A stretch of 64,000 bases of DNA from Actinomadura barringtoniae (lineage in GTDB: Bacteria > Actinomycetota > Actinomycetes > Streptosporangiales > Streptosporangiaceae): contig NZ_JAGEOJ010000023.1 of the NCBI RefSeq assembly GCF_017573505.1, forward strand, positions 62,001 through 126,000, given 5' to 3'. The number at the start of each line of letters is the position of its first letter. Position 1 is the first letter of the stretch. The position numbers were made by a program, and so were the translations under genes. Shown one piece after another: positions 17,981 through 24,936 of the stretch. The notes below the pieces were generated by a model. That model was not told the origin of the DNA. It saw nothing but the letters and a program-made list of their open reading frames with translations, and ran no database searches.

Positions 17981-19006
17981 ATGACGTCGTACGACGCGCT
18001 GCTCCTGCTGTCCTTCGGCGGGCCCGAGGGGCCCGATGACGTGATCCCGTTCCTGGAGAACGTCACCCGTGGCCGCGGCATCCCGCGTGAGCGGCTCGAG
18101 CAGGTCGGGGAGCACTACCACCTCTTCGGCGGCGTGAGCCCGATCAACCAGCAGTGCCGCGACCTCAAGGCCGCGATCGAGGCCGACTTCAAGGCCGGCG
18201 GGGTGGACCTGCCGGTCTACTGGGGCAACCGCAACTGGGATCCCTACCTGGCCGACACCGTCCGGCGGATGAAGGACGACGGGATCCGCCGCGCCGCCGC
18301 GTTCGTCACCTCCGCCTACAGCTGCTACTCCTGCTGCCGCCAGTACCTGGACGACATCGATCGCGCCCGCGCCGAGGTGCCGGGCGCCCCGGAGATCGAC
18401 AAGCTGCGGATCTACTACAACCACCCGGGGTTCGTGGAGCCGTTCGTCGAGGCCGCCCGCGCGGCGCTGGACCGGCTGCCCGCCGAGCTGCGCGACGAGG
18501 CGCACCTGGCGTTCAGCGCGCACAGCGTGCCGCTGTCGCAGCCCGGTCAGGAGCGCTACAACGCCGAGCTGAACGACGTCTCCGCGCTGGTCGCCGAGCG
18601 CGCCGCGCCCGGCCACCGGTGGGCGCTGGTCTACCAGAGCCGCAGCGGCCCGCCGAGCCAGCCGTGGCTGGAGCCCGACATCGTCGACCACCTGGACACG
18701 CTGCCCGGCCAGGGCGTGCGGGCGGTGGTGAACGTGCCGATCGGCTTCGTCTCCGACCACATGGAGGTCAAGTACGACCTGGACGTCGAGGCCTCGAACC
18801 GGGCCGCCGAGCTCGGGCTGGCGTTCGAGCGCGCTGCGACGCCCGGCCACCATCCGCGGTTCGTGTCGATGGTCCGTGAACTGCTGCTCGAACGCGAGGA
18901 CGCGGAGGAGACCGGCGACGGCGGTGGCGAGCGGCCGGCGCTGGGCGCGCTCGGACCGCGACCCGACCGCTGCCCGGCAGGCTGCTGTACGAGGGGGAAC
19001 CAATGA
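17981..19006 (+). CDS. hemH: Coproporphyrin III ferrochelatase with [2Fe-2S] site
   Basis: 341 residues, ATG 17981 with GGATGGAG upstream. Inserts Fe2+ into coproporphyrin III in the actinobacterial coproporphyrin-dependent haem pathway (older name: protohaem ferrochelatase). Catalytic His181 in FSAHSVP and Glu262 in VSDHMEVKYDLD are present. Cysteines 115/118/119 in SAYSCYSCCRQ and a C-terminal CPAGCC (331-336) match the internal plus C-terminal cysteine pattern that ligates the [2Fe-2S] cluster in actinobacterial enzymes. The last four bases overlap the ATG of the inositol-phosphatase-family gene, so the two are translated together. Confidence 0.95.
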   Translation: MTSYDALLLLSFGGPEGPDDVIPFLENVTRGRGIPRERLEQVGEHYHLFGGVSPINQQCRDLKAAIEADFKAGGVDLPVYWGNRNWDPYLADTVRRMKDDGIRRAAAFVTSAYSCYSCCRQYLDDIDRARAEVPGAPEIDKLRIYYNHPGFVEPFVEAARAALDRLPAELRDEAHLAFSAHSVPLSQPGQERYNAELNDVSALVAERAAPGHRWALVYQSRSGPPSQPWLEPDIVDHLDTLPGQGVRAVVNVPIGFVSDHMEVKYDLDVEASNRAAELGLAFERAATPGHHPRFVSMVRELLLEREDAEETGDGGGERPALGALGPRPDRCPAGCCTRGNQ

Positions 19007-19821
19007 CCGTCCAGGCCGACGAACTGCTCGAACTCGCGCTGGCGACCGCGCGCGAGGCGGGCCGGATGCTGGTCGACGACCGCCCGGCGGACGGGCCCGA
19101 CGTCGTCCAGACCAAGTCCAGCCCGACCGACGTGGTCACCCAGATGGACCGCGCCGCCGAGAAGCTGATCATCGACCGGATCAGTACGGTCCGGCCCGGC
19201 GACGCCTTCCTGGGGGAGGAGGGCGGCACCCGCGCCGGCAGCGACGGCAGCCCGGTCCGCTGGGTGATCGACCCGATCGACGGCACCGTCAACTACCTCT
19301 ACGACCTGCCCGACTGGGCCGTGAGCATCGCCGCCGAGGTGGACGGCGTCGCGGTCGCGGGGGTCGTGGACATGCCGCGGCGCGGCGAGACCTACACGGC
19401 CGTACGGGGCGGCGGGGCGTTCCTGCACACGGCCACGGGCGCGCGGCAGTTGCGGGTGAACGCGGACGTCCCGCTGGGGCAGGCCCTCGTGGGCACCGGC
19501 TTCGGCTACGCGCCGGAACGCCGCGCCCACCAGGCGAAGGTCCTCACCGGCGTGCTGCCCAACGTCCGGGACCTCCGGCGGGGCGGCTCGTGCTGCGTTG
19601 ACCTGTGCTCGCTGGCCGCCGGCCGTATCGACGCCTACTACGAGCGCGGCGTGCAGGCGTGGGACATCGCCGCCGGGGCGCTCATCGTGCAGGAGGCGGG
19701 CGGCCGCGTCGAGGGCCTGAGCGGCGCCGCCCCCGGCCCGGAGATCACCATCGCCGCAGGCCCGGGCACCTTCGAGGCCTTGCACGACCTGCTCAAGCCG
19801 CTGGACCCCGCCCGCGACTGA
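19003..19821 (+). CDS. Inositol monophosphatase family phosphatase
   Basis: 272 residues. Mg2+-dependent phosphatase of the IMPase/SuhB/HisN fold. Metal and catalytic motifs are intact: GEEGG (Glu of motif 1, about 68-70), WVIDPIDGTVNYLYDLPDWAVSIA (motif DPIDGTxN, about 86-95) and VQAWDIAAGALIVQEAGG (WD motif). The substrate could be myo-inositol 1-phosphate (for inositol phospholipids and mycothiol), histidinol phosphate or fructose bisphosphate; sequence alone does not decide. Starts inside the hemH stop (ATGA), a linkage also common in other actinomycetes. A terminator follows at 19848. Confidence 0.92.
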   Translation: MTVQADELLELALATAREAGRMLVDDRPADGPDVVQTKSSPTDVVTQMDRAAEKLIIDRISTVRPGDAFLGEEGGTRAGSDGSPVRWVIDPIDGTVNYLYDLPDWAVSIAAEVDGVAVAGVVDMPRRGETYTAVRGGGAFLHTATGARQLRVNADVPLGQALVGTGFGYAPERRAHQAKVLTGVLPNVRDLRRGGSCCVDLCSLAAGRIDAYYERGVQAWDIAAGALIVQEAGGRVEGLSGAAPGPEITIAAGPGTFEALHDLLKPLDPARD

Positions 19822-19847
19822 ACGACGAAGACGGCTGAAACGACGGA

Positions 19848-19876
19848 GAGACCCGGGGCGGTGGGCCCCGGGTCTC
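19848..19876. terminator. Terminator after inositol phosphatase gene
   Basis: Perfect 12-bp stem (19848-19859 with 19865-19876) and 5-base loop. It lies between the phosphatase stop and the stop of a converging small gene and probably serves both. Confidence 0.8.
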
Positions 19877-19907
19877 CCCGACGATGGTGCTTTCTCAGGC
19901 GTCCTGA

Positions 19908-20084
19908 CTAATCGCAGCGGGGTGGTTCGACGCCTATGTCGTGGTTCGCCGCGATCCGGCGTAGTTCTTTGATCTCCTCCTGGCGGATGTCAGCCAGGTA
20001 GGTGTCGCCGTCGGCGTGGGCGTGGCGAAGCGACTCGTACGCGCTATCGAGACGCTCCCTGATCGTGCGTGACAGTTCGCCCAT
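19908..20084 (-). CDS. Small conserved-looking helical protein, 58 residues
   Basis: ATG 20084 is preceded by GGAGGAGG with 3-4 bases of spacing, one of the best ribosome sites in the window, and the frame ends in TAG at 19908 beside the terminator. The product begins MGELSRTIRERLDSAYESLR, continues with QEEIKELRRIAANHDIG and ends PPRCD. It is charged and predicted almost wholly helical. Codons end mostly in G or C but less extremely than in the neighbours. I do not recognise a named family. It diverges from the response-regulator gene at 20285, with about 200 bases between their starts. Confidence 0.72.
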   Translation of the reverse strand: MGELSRTIRERLDSAYESLRHAHADGDTYLADIRQEEIKELRRIAANHDIGVEPPRCD

Positions 20085-20284
20085 GGGCCTCCTCCCGGAT
20101 CGAGCCGTCTGTACCCACGCCTACGCTGAAGGTAAACCTGTTCCAAAGCGGTAATTCGAGGTGTACGCAGGGCGTCGATGAGACCGCTGATCAGGGCCAT
20201 CCTGATCAGGGGCTTACGGGGGTCTTACGGGCCTCGTGCGATACCTGACAGTGGGTCTTCGGGGCCGATTCATAGGGGGACGGA

Positions 20285-20938
20285 GTGCGTGTTCTAGTCG
20301 TCGAGGACGAGCGGGTGCTCGCCGACGCGATCGCCACCGGCCTGCGCCGCGAGGCGCTGGCCGTGGACGTGGCCTACGACGGGGCGGGGGCCCTGGAGCG
20401 GGCGGGCGTCAACGACTACGACGTGATCGTGCTCGACCGGGACCTGCCCAAGGTGCACGGCGACGACGTCTGCAAGCAGCTGGTCGCGCAGCGCTACCCC
20501 GCGCGGATCATCATGCTGACCGCCGCCGGTGAGCTGGACGACAAGGTCGAGGGCCTGTCCATCGGCGCCGACGACTACCTGGCCAAGCCGTTCGCGTTCG
20601 CCGAGCTGATCGCCCGGGTGCGCGCGCTCGGCCGGCGCGCCGCCGCGCCGCTGCCGCCCGTGCTGGAACGCGCCGGGATCACGCTCGACCCGGCCCGCCG
20701 CGAGGTGCTGCGGGACGGGCAGCCGATCGAGCTGACCCGCAAGGAGTTCGCCGTCCTGGAGGTGCTGCTCGGCGCGGACGGTGCCGTGGTCAGCTCCGAG
20801 CAGCTGCTGGAGAAGGCCTGGGACGAGCACATCGACCCGTTCACCAACGTGGTCCGCGTCACGATGATGACGCTGCGCAAGAAGCTCGGTGACCCGGCGG
20901 TGATCGAGACCGTGCCGGGTGTGGGGTACCGCCTGTGA
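20285..20938 (+). CDS. OmpR-family response regulator (CseB-like)
   Basis: 217 residues, GTG 20285 with a GGGGGA ribosome site. Receiver domain 1-115 has the acidic pair E7/D8, phosphorylation Asp51 (VIVLDRDLPK), Thr (MLTA) and Lys in YLAKPFAF. The winged-helix DNA-binding domain ends in VRVTMMTLRKKL and VPGVGYRL. It overlaps the histidine kinase gene by 4 bases (GTGA at 20935). In Streptomyces the CseBC pair reports cell-envelope stress through SigE, but no sigE or cseA is adjacent here, so that assignment is not made. Confidence 0.93.
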   Translation: MRVLVVEDERVLADAIATGLRREALAVDVAYDGAGALERAGVNDYDVIVLDRDLPKVHGDDVCKQLVAQRYPARIIMLTAAGELDDKVEGLSIGADDYLAKPFAFAELIARVRALGRRAAAPLPPVLERAGITLDPARREVLRDGQPIELTRKEFAVLEVLLGADGAVVSSEQLLEKAWDEHIDPFTNVVRVTMMTLRKKLGDPAVIETVPGVGYRL

Positions 20939-22293
20939 GCGCCCCGAACCCGGCCGAGAGCGCCGGCCCGCAAACGCGCGCGAACGACCCGCAGGTGCGC
21001 GCGGGTGAGGCGAAGGCGCGTGCCGGTGACGCGCAGGCGCAGTCGGCTCAGGCGCAGTCGACGCAGCCGGTGCCGGCGGCGCCCGACACCGGCGGGTTCG
21101 AGGAGACCGGGCCGCTGATGGTCGGCCCGCCGAACGGAGGCGGCCGCAAGGGGCCCAAGCGCAGCGGCTCGTCGATCGCCTCGGACCTGCGCGCGCTGCC
21201 CGGCCGGGTGAGCGTGCGGCTGCGCCTCACCGTGCTGTACGGGCTGCTGTTCTTCCTGGCGGGCGGCCTGCTGCTCCTGGTGATGTCGATCCTGGTCGCC
21301 AACATTCTGGGCAACATCCACCTGTTCGTTCCCGGCCTGACCGACGACCAGATGGCCGAGGTCCAGCACAGCTTCGTCGAGGCGACGATGCGGCAGCTGG
21401 TCGGGCGGTCGCTGCTGGCGCTCGCCGGGGTCGGGATCATCGCCCTGGTCCTCGGTTACTTCGTCGCCGACCGGGCGCTCAGCCCGCTGCAGCGGGTGAC
21501 CGCGACGGCCCGCCGGCTGTCGGAGAGCGCGCTGCACGAGCGGGTCGCGCTGGAGGGCCCGGACGACGAGATCAAGGAGCTGGCCGACACCTTCGACGCG
21601 ATGCTGGAGCGGCTCAGCCAGGCCTTCGACTCCCAGCGCCGCTTCGTCGCCAACGCCTCCCACGAGCTGCGCACCCCGCTGGCGATCAACCGGACGCTGC
21701 TGGAGGTCGCGCTCGGCGACCCCGAGGCCTCGCCGGACCTGAAGGCCGTCGGCAAGACGCTGCTGGCCACCAACGCGCGCCACGAACGGCTGATCGAGGG
21801 ACTGCTGCTGCTGGCCCGCAGCGAGCGCGAGCTGACCACCCGTACGGCCGTCGACCTCGCCGACGTGGCCGCGACCGTGCTGGAGCACGCCGAGCGGCGC
21901 GACCACGACAACGAGGTCACCGTGCACCGCGAGCTGACCTCGGGGATCGCGCTCGGCGACCCGGTGCTGCTGGAGCACCTGGTCGGCAACCTGGTCGACA
22001 ACTCGATCAAGCACAACGAGGACGGCGGCGAGGTCTGGGTCCGCACCGGGGTCCTGGACGGCTACGCGACGGTCCAGGTGGAGAACACCGGGCCGGTCGT
22101 GCCCGCCTACGAGGTGGACCGGCTGTTCGAGCCGTTCCGCCGGCTGAACTCCGACCGGGTCGAGTCGGCCAAGGGCGCGGGCCTCGGGCTGTCGATCGTC
22201 CGCTCGGTCGTGCGGGCGCACCGCGGCACGGTCTACGCCACGCCCCGGACCGGCGGCGGGCTGATCGTCACCGTCCGCCTCCCGCTCGGCTGA
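20935..22293 (+). CDS. Sensor histidine kinase
   Basis: 452 residues. An unusual 90-residue cytoplasmic head is rich in A, Q, P and K and includes imperfect AQSAQAQS repeats. Two membrane helices (about 97-122 and 159-179) flank a small 35-residue outer loop, then HAMP, HisKA with the phospho-acceptor His243 (NASHELRTPLA), and an HATPase_c domain with N box NLVDNSIKHNE and G boxes GAGLGLSIV. The short outer loop suggests that it senses something within or next to the membrane. It is translationally coupled to its cognate regulator and converges on the kinase cluster. Confidence 0.93.
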   Translation: MSAPNPAESAGPQTRANDPQVRAGEAKARAGDAQAQSAQAQSTQPVPAAPDTGGFEETGPLMVGPPNGGGRKGPKRSGSSIASDLRALPGRVSVRLRLTVLYGLLFFLAGGLLLLVMSILVANILGNIHLFVPGLTDDQMAEVQHSFVEATMRQLVGRSLLALAGVGIIALVLGYFVADRALSPLQRVTATARRLSESALHERVALEGPDDEIKELADTFDAMLERLSQAFDSQRRFVANASHELRTPLAINRTLLEVALGDPEASPDLKAVGKTLLATNARHERLIEGLLLLARSERELTTRTAVDLADVAATVLEHAERRDHDNEVTVHRELTSGIALGDPVLLEHLVGNLVDNSIKHNEDGGEVWVRTGVLDGYATVQVENTGPVVPAYEVDRLFEPFRRLNSDRVESAKGAGLGLSIVRSVVRAHRGTVYATPRTGGGLIVTVRLPLG

Positions 22294-22300
22294 CGCTCCA

Positions 22301-22332
22301 CGGGCCCTAGCGCAGGCGGGCCCTAGCGCAGG
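22301..22332. repeat. Perfect 16-bp tandem duplication at 3' end of kinase gene
   Basis: CGGGCCCTAGCGCAGG occurs at 22301-22316 and again at 22317-22332. The second copy includes the TAG stop and last codons of the SBP-kinase gene (stop at 22323), so one copy is a spare gene end. It looks like a replication-slippage duplication; each unit contains the palindrome GGGCCC. Confidence 0.85.
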
Positions 22333-24875
22333 GAGGCCGTGGCCAGGGTCGGGGCGCCGTCGAAGCCCAGGTCCAGGCCGGTGAACCGCTTGGACACCAG
22401 CCCGGTCCGGCGGGTGTCCCACAGCGGGATCAGCGCCATGTCGTCCAGGGCGATCTTCTCCGCCGCGCGGGCCAGCCCGACCCGTTCGGCCTCGGTGGCC
22501 GCGCCCGGCACCCGGGCCAGCGCCGCGTCGAAGTCGGCGTTCCGCCACGCGGAGTAGTTCTCGCTCTGCCCGCCGCCAAGGATCGGGTGCAGGAACGCGT
22601 ACGCGGACGGGTGGCCCGCCGAATGGCCGTAGGCGGCCAGGCCGGACGCGCCCGGCGCCGCCATCGTCCGGGTCAGCGCCGCCGTGGACGGCTTGATCCG
22701 GATGTCGAGCTTGAGCCCGAGCACGCGCTTCAGCTGCCGCTGGGCGAGGGGAGCCCACGCGGTGGCGACGTCGGTCCGTGTGATGAGCAGCTTCAGTCTG
22801 GTCCCGGGCTTCAGTCCTGCCTGGGCCGCGAGCCGTCTGGCCTCGGCGGGGTCCTGACGCAGGCACGAGGCGCAGGCGCCGCCGCTGCCGAACCCCGGCA
22901 GCGCGGCGGGGATCAGCGAGGTCGCCGTGCTCCGCAGCCCGTTGAACGCCTTGTCGGTCAGCTCGGCGCGGTCGAGCGCGTAGGACACCGCCAGGCGCGC
23001 CTCACGCGTCCGCAGCGGGCCGCGCGCGGTGATCGGCACCAGGTAGGCGGAGGCGGCGGCCGGGCGCTCCAGGAGACGATCACCGGCACCGAGCCGGGAC
23101 CGGGCGAGCGCCTCGTCGCCGGGCGCGACGGGGGTGAAGCCGAGCCGGCCGTTCTGGAACGCCGAGATCCCGTCGGCGGAGGTCTCCCCGGCGGTGGTGA
23201 CCACCACGCGGTCCAGCCGGGCCCGGCCGAGCGCCCACCGGTCGTTGCGGTCGAGCGTGATCCGTTCGCCCCGCTCGTACGACGCGATCTTGAACGGGCC
23301 GTTCCCGACCGGGTGCCGGCCCCACAGCGGACCGGCGGTCCGCGGCACGGGCAGGAACACGGTGTCGGCCAGGTGCTGGTCGAACTCGCAGTCCGGCGAG
23401 TCCAGCTCGACCCGGATCGAGGACCCCGAGGCGCGTGCGCCCCGCATCGCCGCCGCCCGCCCGGACCGGGCCGCGCCGAACCCCTTGATCCCGCCCATGA
23501 CCTCGGCGGCGGGGCCCTTGCGGTCCTTGGCCGCACGGTTCCAGCCGCGTACGAACGCCGCCGCGTCCACCGGCGACCCGTCGCTGAACGTGGTGCCAGG
23601 CCGTACGGCGATGTCCCAGGCCCGGCAGCCGTCGCTCGGCGTGATCGCGGTCGCGAGCCGCCGCTGAACGCGGCCGTCCGGCCCGGCCTCGACCAGCCCG
23701 GTGAACAGCGCCCGGACGATCGACTTGCCCGCCACCCCCTCGACCCGCGCCGGGTCGATCTCCGGCGGGCCGCCCTCCGACGGCACCATCATCATCAGCG
23801 TCCCGCCGATCTTGGCCGGGGGCCGCCTGGTGTCGTCCTGCGAGCTCATGGCGAGCGCCATCCCGCCCGCCGAGACGGCCAGGACCGCCGCCGCCGAGCC
23901 GGCCAGCAGGACCCACCTGCGCCGCCGCGGCGGGATCGACCTCGTCCGGTCCTCGTGCTCGGCCGACGTGACGCCGTCGGGCGCCGGGTCGGCGTGCTCG
24001 GTGCTCGCCGCGAGGGCGCCCCGGTTGAGCATCGCCCCGGCCGTGGCGGGCGCGTTCGGTCCTCTGACCTGGCCCGACTGGTCCAGCAGGGCCATCAGGA
24101 TCTCTTGCGAGGCCGGCCGCTCGCCCGGCTCCTTGGCCAGGCAGCGCTCCAGCAGGTCGCTGAACGAGCCCTGCACGCCGCCGAGATCGGGATCCAGGTA
24201 GAGGATGCGGTGCATGACCGCCGGAATGCTGTCCTTGCCGTACGGCGGACGCCCGGTCGCCGCGTAGATCATCGTGCTGGCCCAGGCGAAGACGTCGGCG
24301 GGCGCGCCCACCTCGTCGCCGGAGATCTGCTCGGGCGCCATGTAGGACGGCGTGCCGACCGCCGGGCCGGACACCGTGGTCGCGTCCAGCGCCCGCGCCA
24401 CCCCGAAGTCGATCACCCGCGGGCCGTCCGGGCCGAGCAGGACGTTGGCGGGCTTGAAGTCGCGGTGCACGATGCCCGCCTGATGGATCGCGGCGAGCGC
24501 GGTGATCGTGCCGACGGCGATCCGGTCCAGCCCGGGCCCCGTGCGCGGGCCCTCCTCCTTGACGACCGTCGACAGCGGCAGCCCGGGCACGTACTCGCTG
24601 ACGATGTAGGGCGCGTCGCCCTCCACGTCGGAGTCCAGGATCGAGGCCGTGCAGAACGGCGCGACGCGCTGGGCGGCGGCCAGCTCGGCGGCGAACCGGG
24701 CGCGGGCGCGCGGGTCGTCGTTGAACTGGGCGTGCAGCTGCTTGATCGCGACCTGGACGCCGTCGGTGGTCTCGCCCAGGAAGACCGTTCCCTGCCCGCC
24801 GGTGCCGAGCCGGGCGACGAGCCCGTACGCGCCGAGGCGCTCGGGATCACCTGACCGGAGGGGGAGGACGGACAT
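22323..24875 (-). CDS. Ser/Thr protein kinase fused to oligopeptide-binding (SBP_bac_5) sensor domain, paralogue 1
   Basis: 850 residues. The cytoplasmic kinase (about 15-265) has the glycine loop GTGGQGTVF, Lys45 (VAIKQ), a catalytic loop HRDFKPANV (Asp139), DFG 156-158 and the activation segment GTPSYMAPEQ. The catalytic loop has Phe where most kinases have Leu. After a linker with LLNRG-like motif and a basic stop-transfer (PPRRRR) comes one membrane helix (about 321-343), and outside it a complete extracytoplasmic solute-binding domain of family 5 (about 356-850), containing SPDCEFD, VGNGPFKIASYERG and a CASC pair near SGGACASCLRQ. Family 5 domains usually deliver peptides to ABC importers; here no permease is encoded, so the domain probably acts as a ligand sensor. 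Last gene of a three-kinase array. Confidence 0.92.
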   Translation of the reverse strand: MSVLPLRSGDPERLGAYGLVARLGTGGQGTVFLGETTDGVQVAIKQLHAQFNDDPRARARFAAELAAAQRVAPFCTASILDSDVEGDAPYIVSEYVPGLPLSTVVKEEGPRTGPGLDRIAVGTITALAAIHQAGIVHRDFKPANVLLGPDGPRVIDFGVARALDATTVSGPAVGTPSYMAPEQISGDEVGAPADVFAWASTMIYAATGRPPYGKDSIPAVMHRILYLDPDLGGVQGSFSDLLERCLAKEPGERPASQEILMALLDQSGQVRGPNAPATAGAMLNRGALAASTEHADPAPDGVTSAEHEDRTRSIPPRRRRWVLLAGSAAAVLAVSAGGMALAMSSQDDTRRPPAKIGGTLMMMVPSEGGPPEIDPARVEGVAGKSIVRALFTGLVEAGPDGRVQRRLATAITPSDGCRAWDIAVRPGTTFSDGSPVDAAAFVRGWNRAAKDRKGPAAEVMGGIKGFGAARSGRAAAMRGARASGSSIRVELDSPDCEFDQHLADTVFLPVPRTAGPLWGRHPVGNGPFKIASYERGERITLDRNDRWALGRARLDRVVVTTAGETSADGISAFQNGRLGFTPVAPGDEALARSRLGAGDRLLERPAAASAYLVPITARGPLRTREARLAVSYALDRAELTDKAFNGLRSTATSLIPAALPGFGSGGACASCLRQDPAEARRLAAQAGLKPGTRLKLLITRTDVATAWAPLAQRQLKRVLGLKLDIRIKPSTAALTRTMAAPGASGLAAYGHSAGHPSAYAFLHPILGGGQSENYSAWRNADFDAALARVPGAATEAERVGLARAAEKIALDDMALIPLWDTRRTGLVSKRFTGLDLGFDGAPTLATASLR

Positions 24876-24936
24876 GTCGCCCGATATTACTTGCGTGTGA
24901 GGTCGGCCTGACTGGTGCGCGAAAGCGGGTTGAGTC

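Noticed and set aside
20285..22293. Naming the two-component pair cseB/cseC
   Set aside because: No sigE or cseA gene is adjacent and the long Ala/Gln head of the kinase is unusual, so only a generic OmpR-type assignment is given.
20575..22866. Very long minus-strand open frame opposite the response regulator and histidine kinase genes
   Set aside because: Shadow of the real plus-strand genes in G/C-rich DNA; the translation is Arg/Gly/Pro-rich without domains and crosses two other genes.
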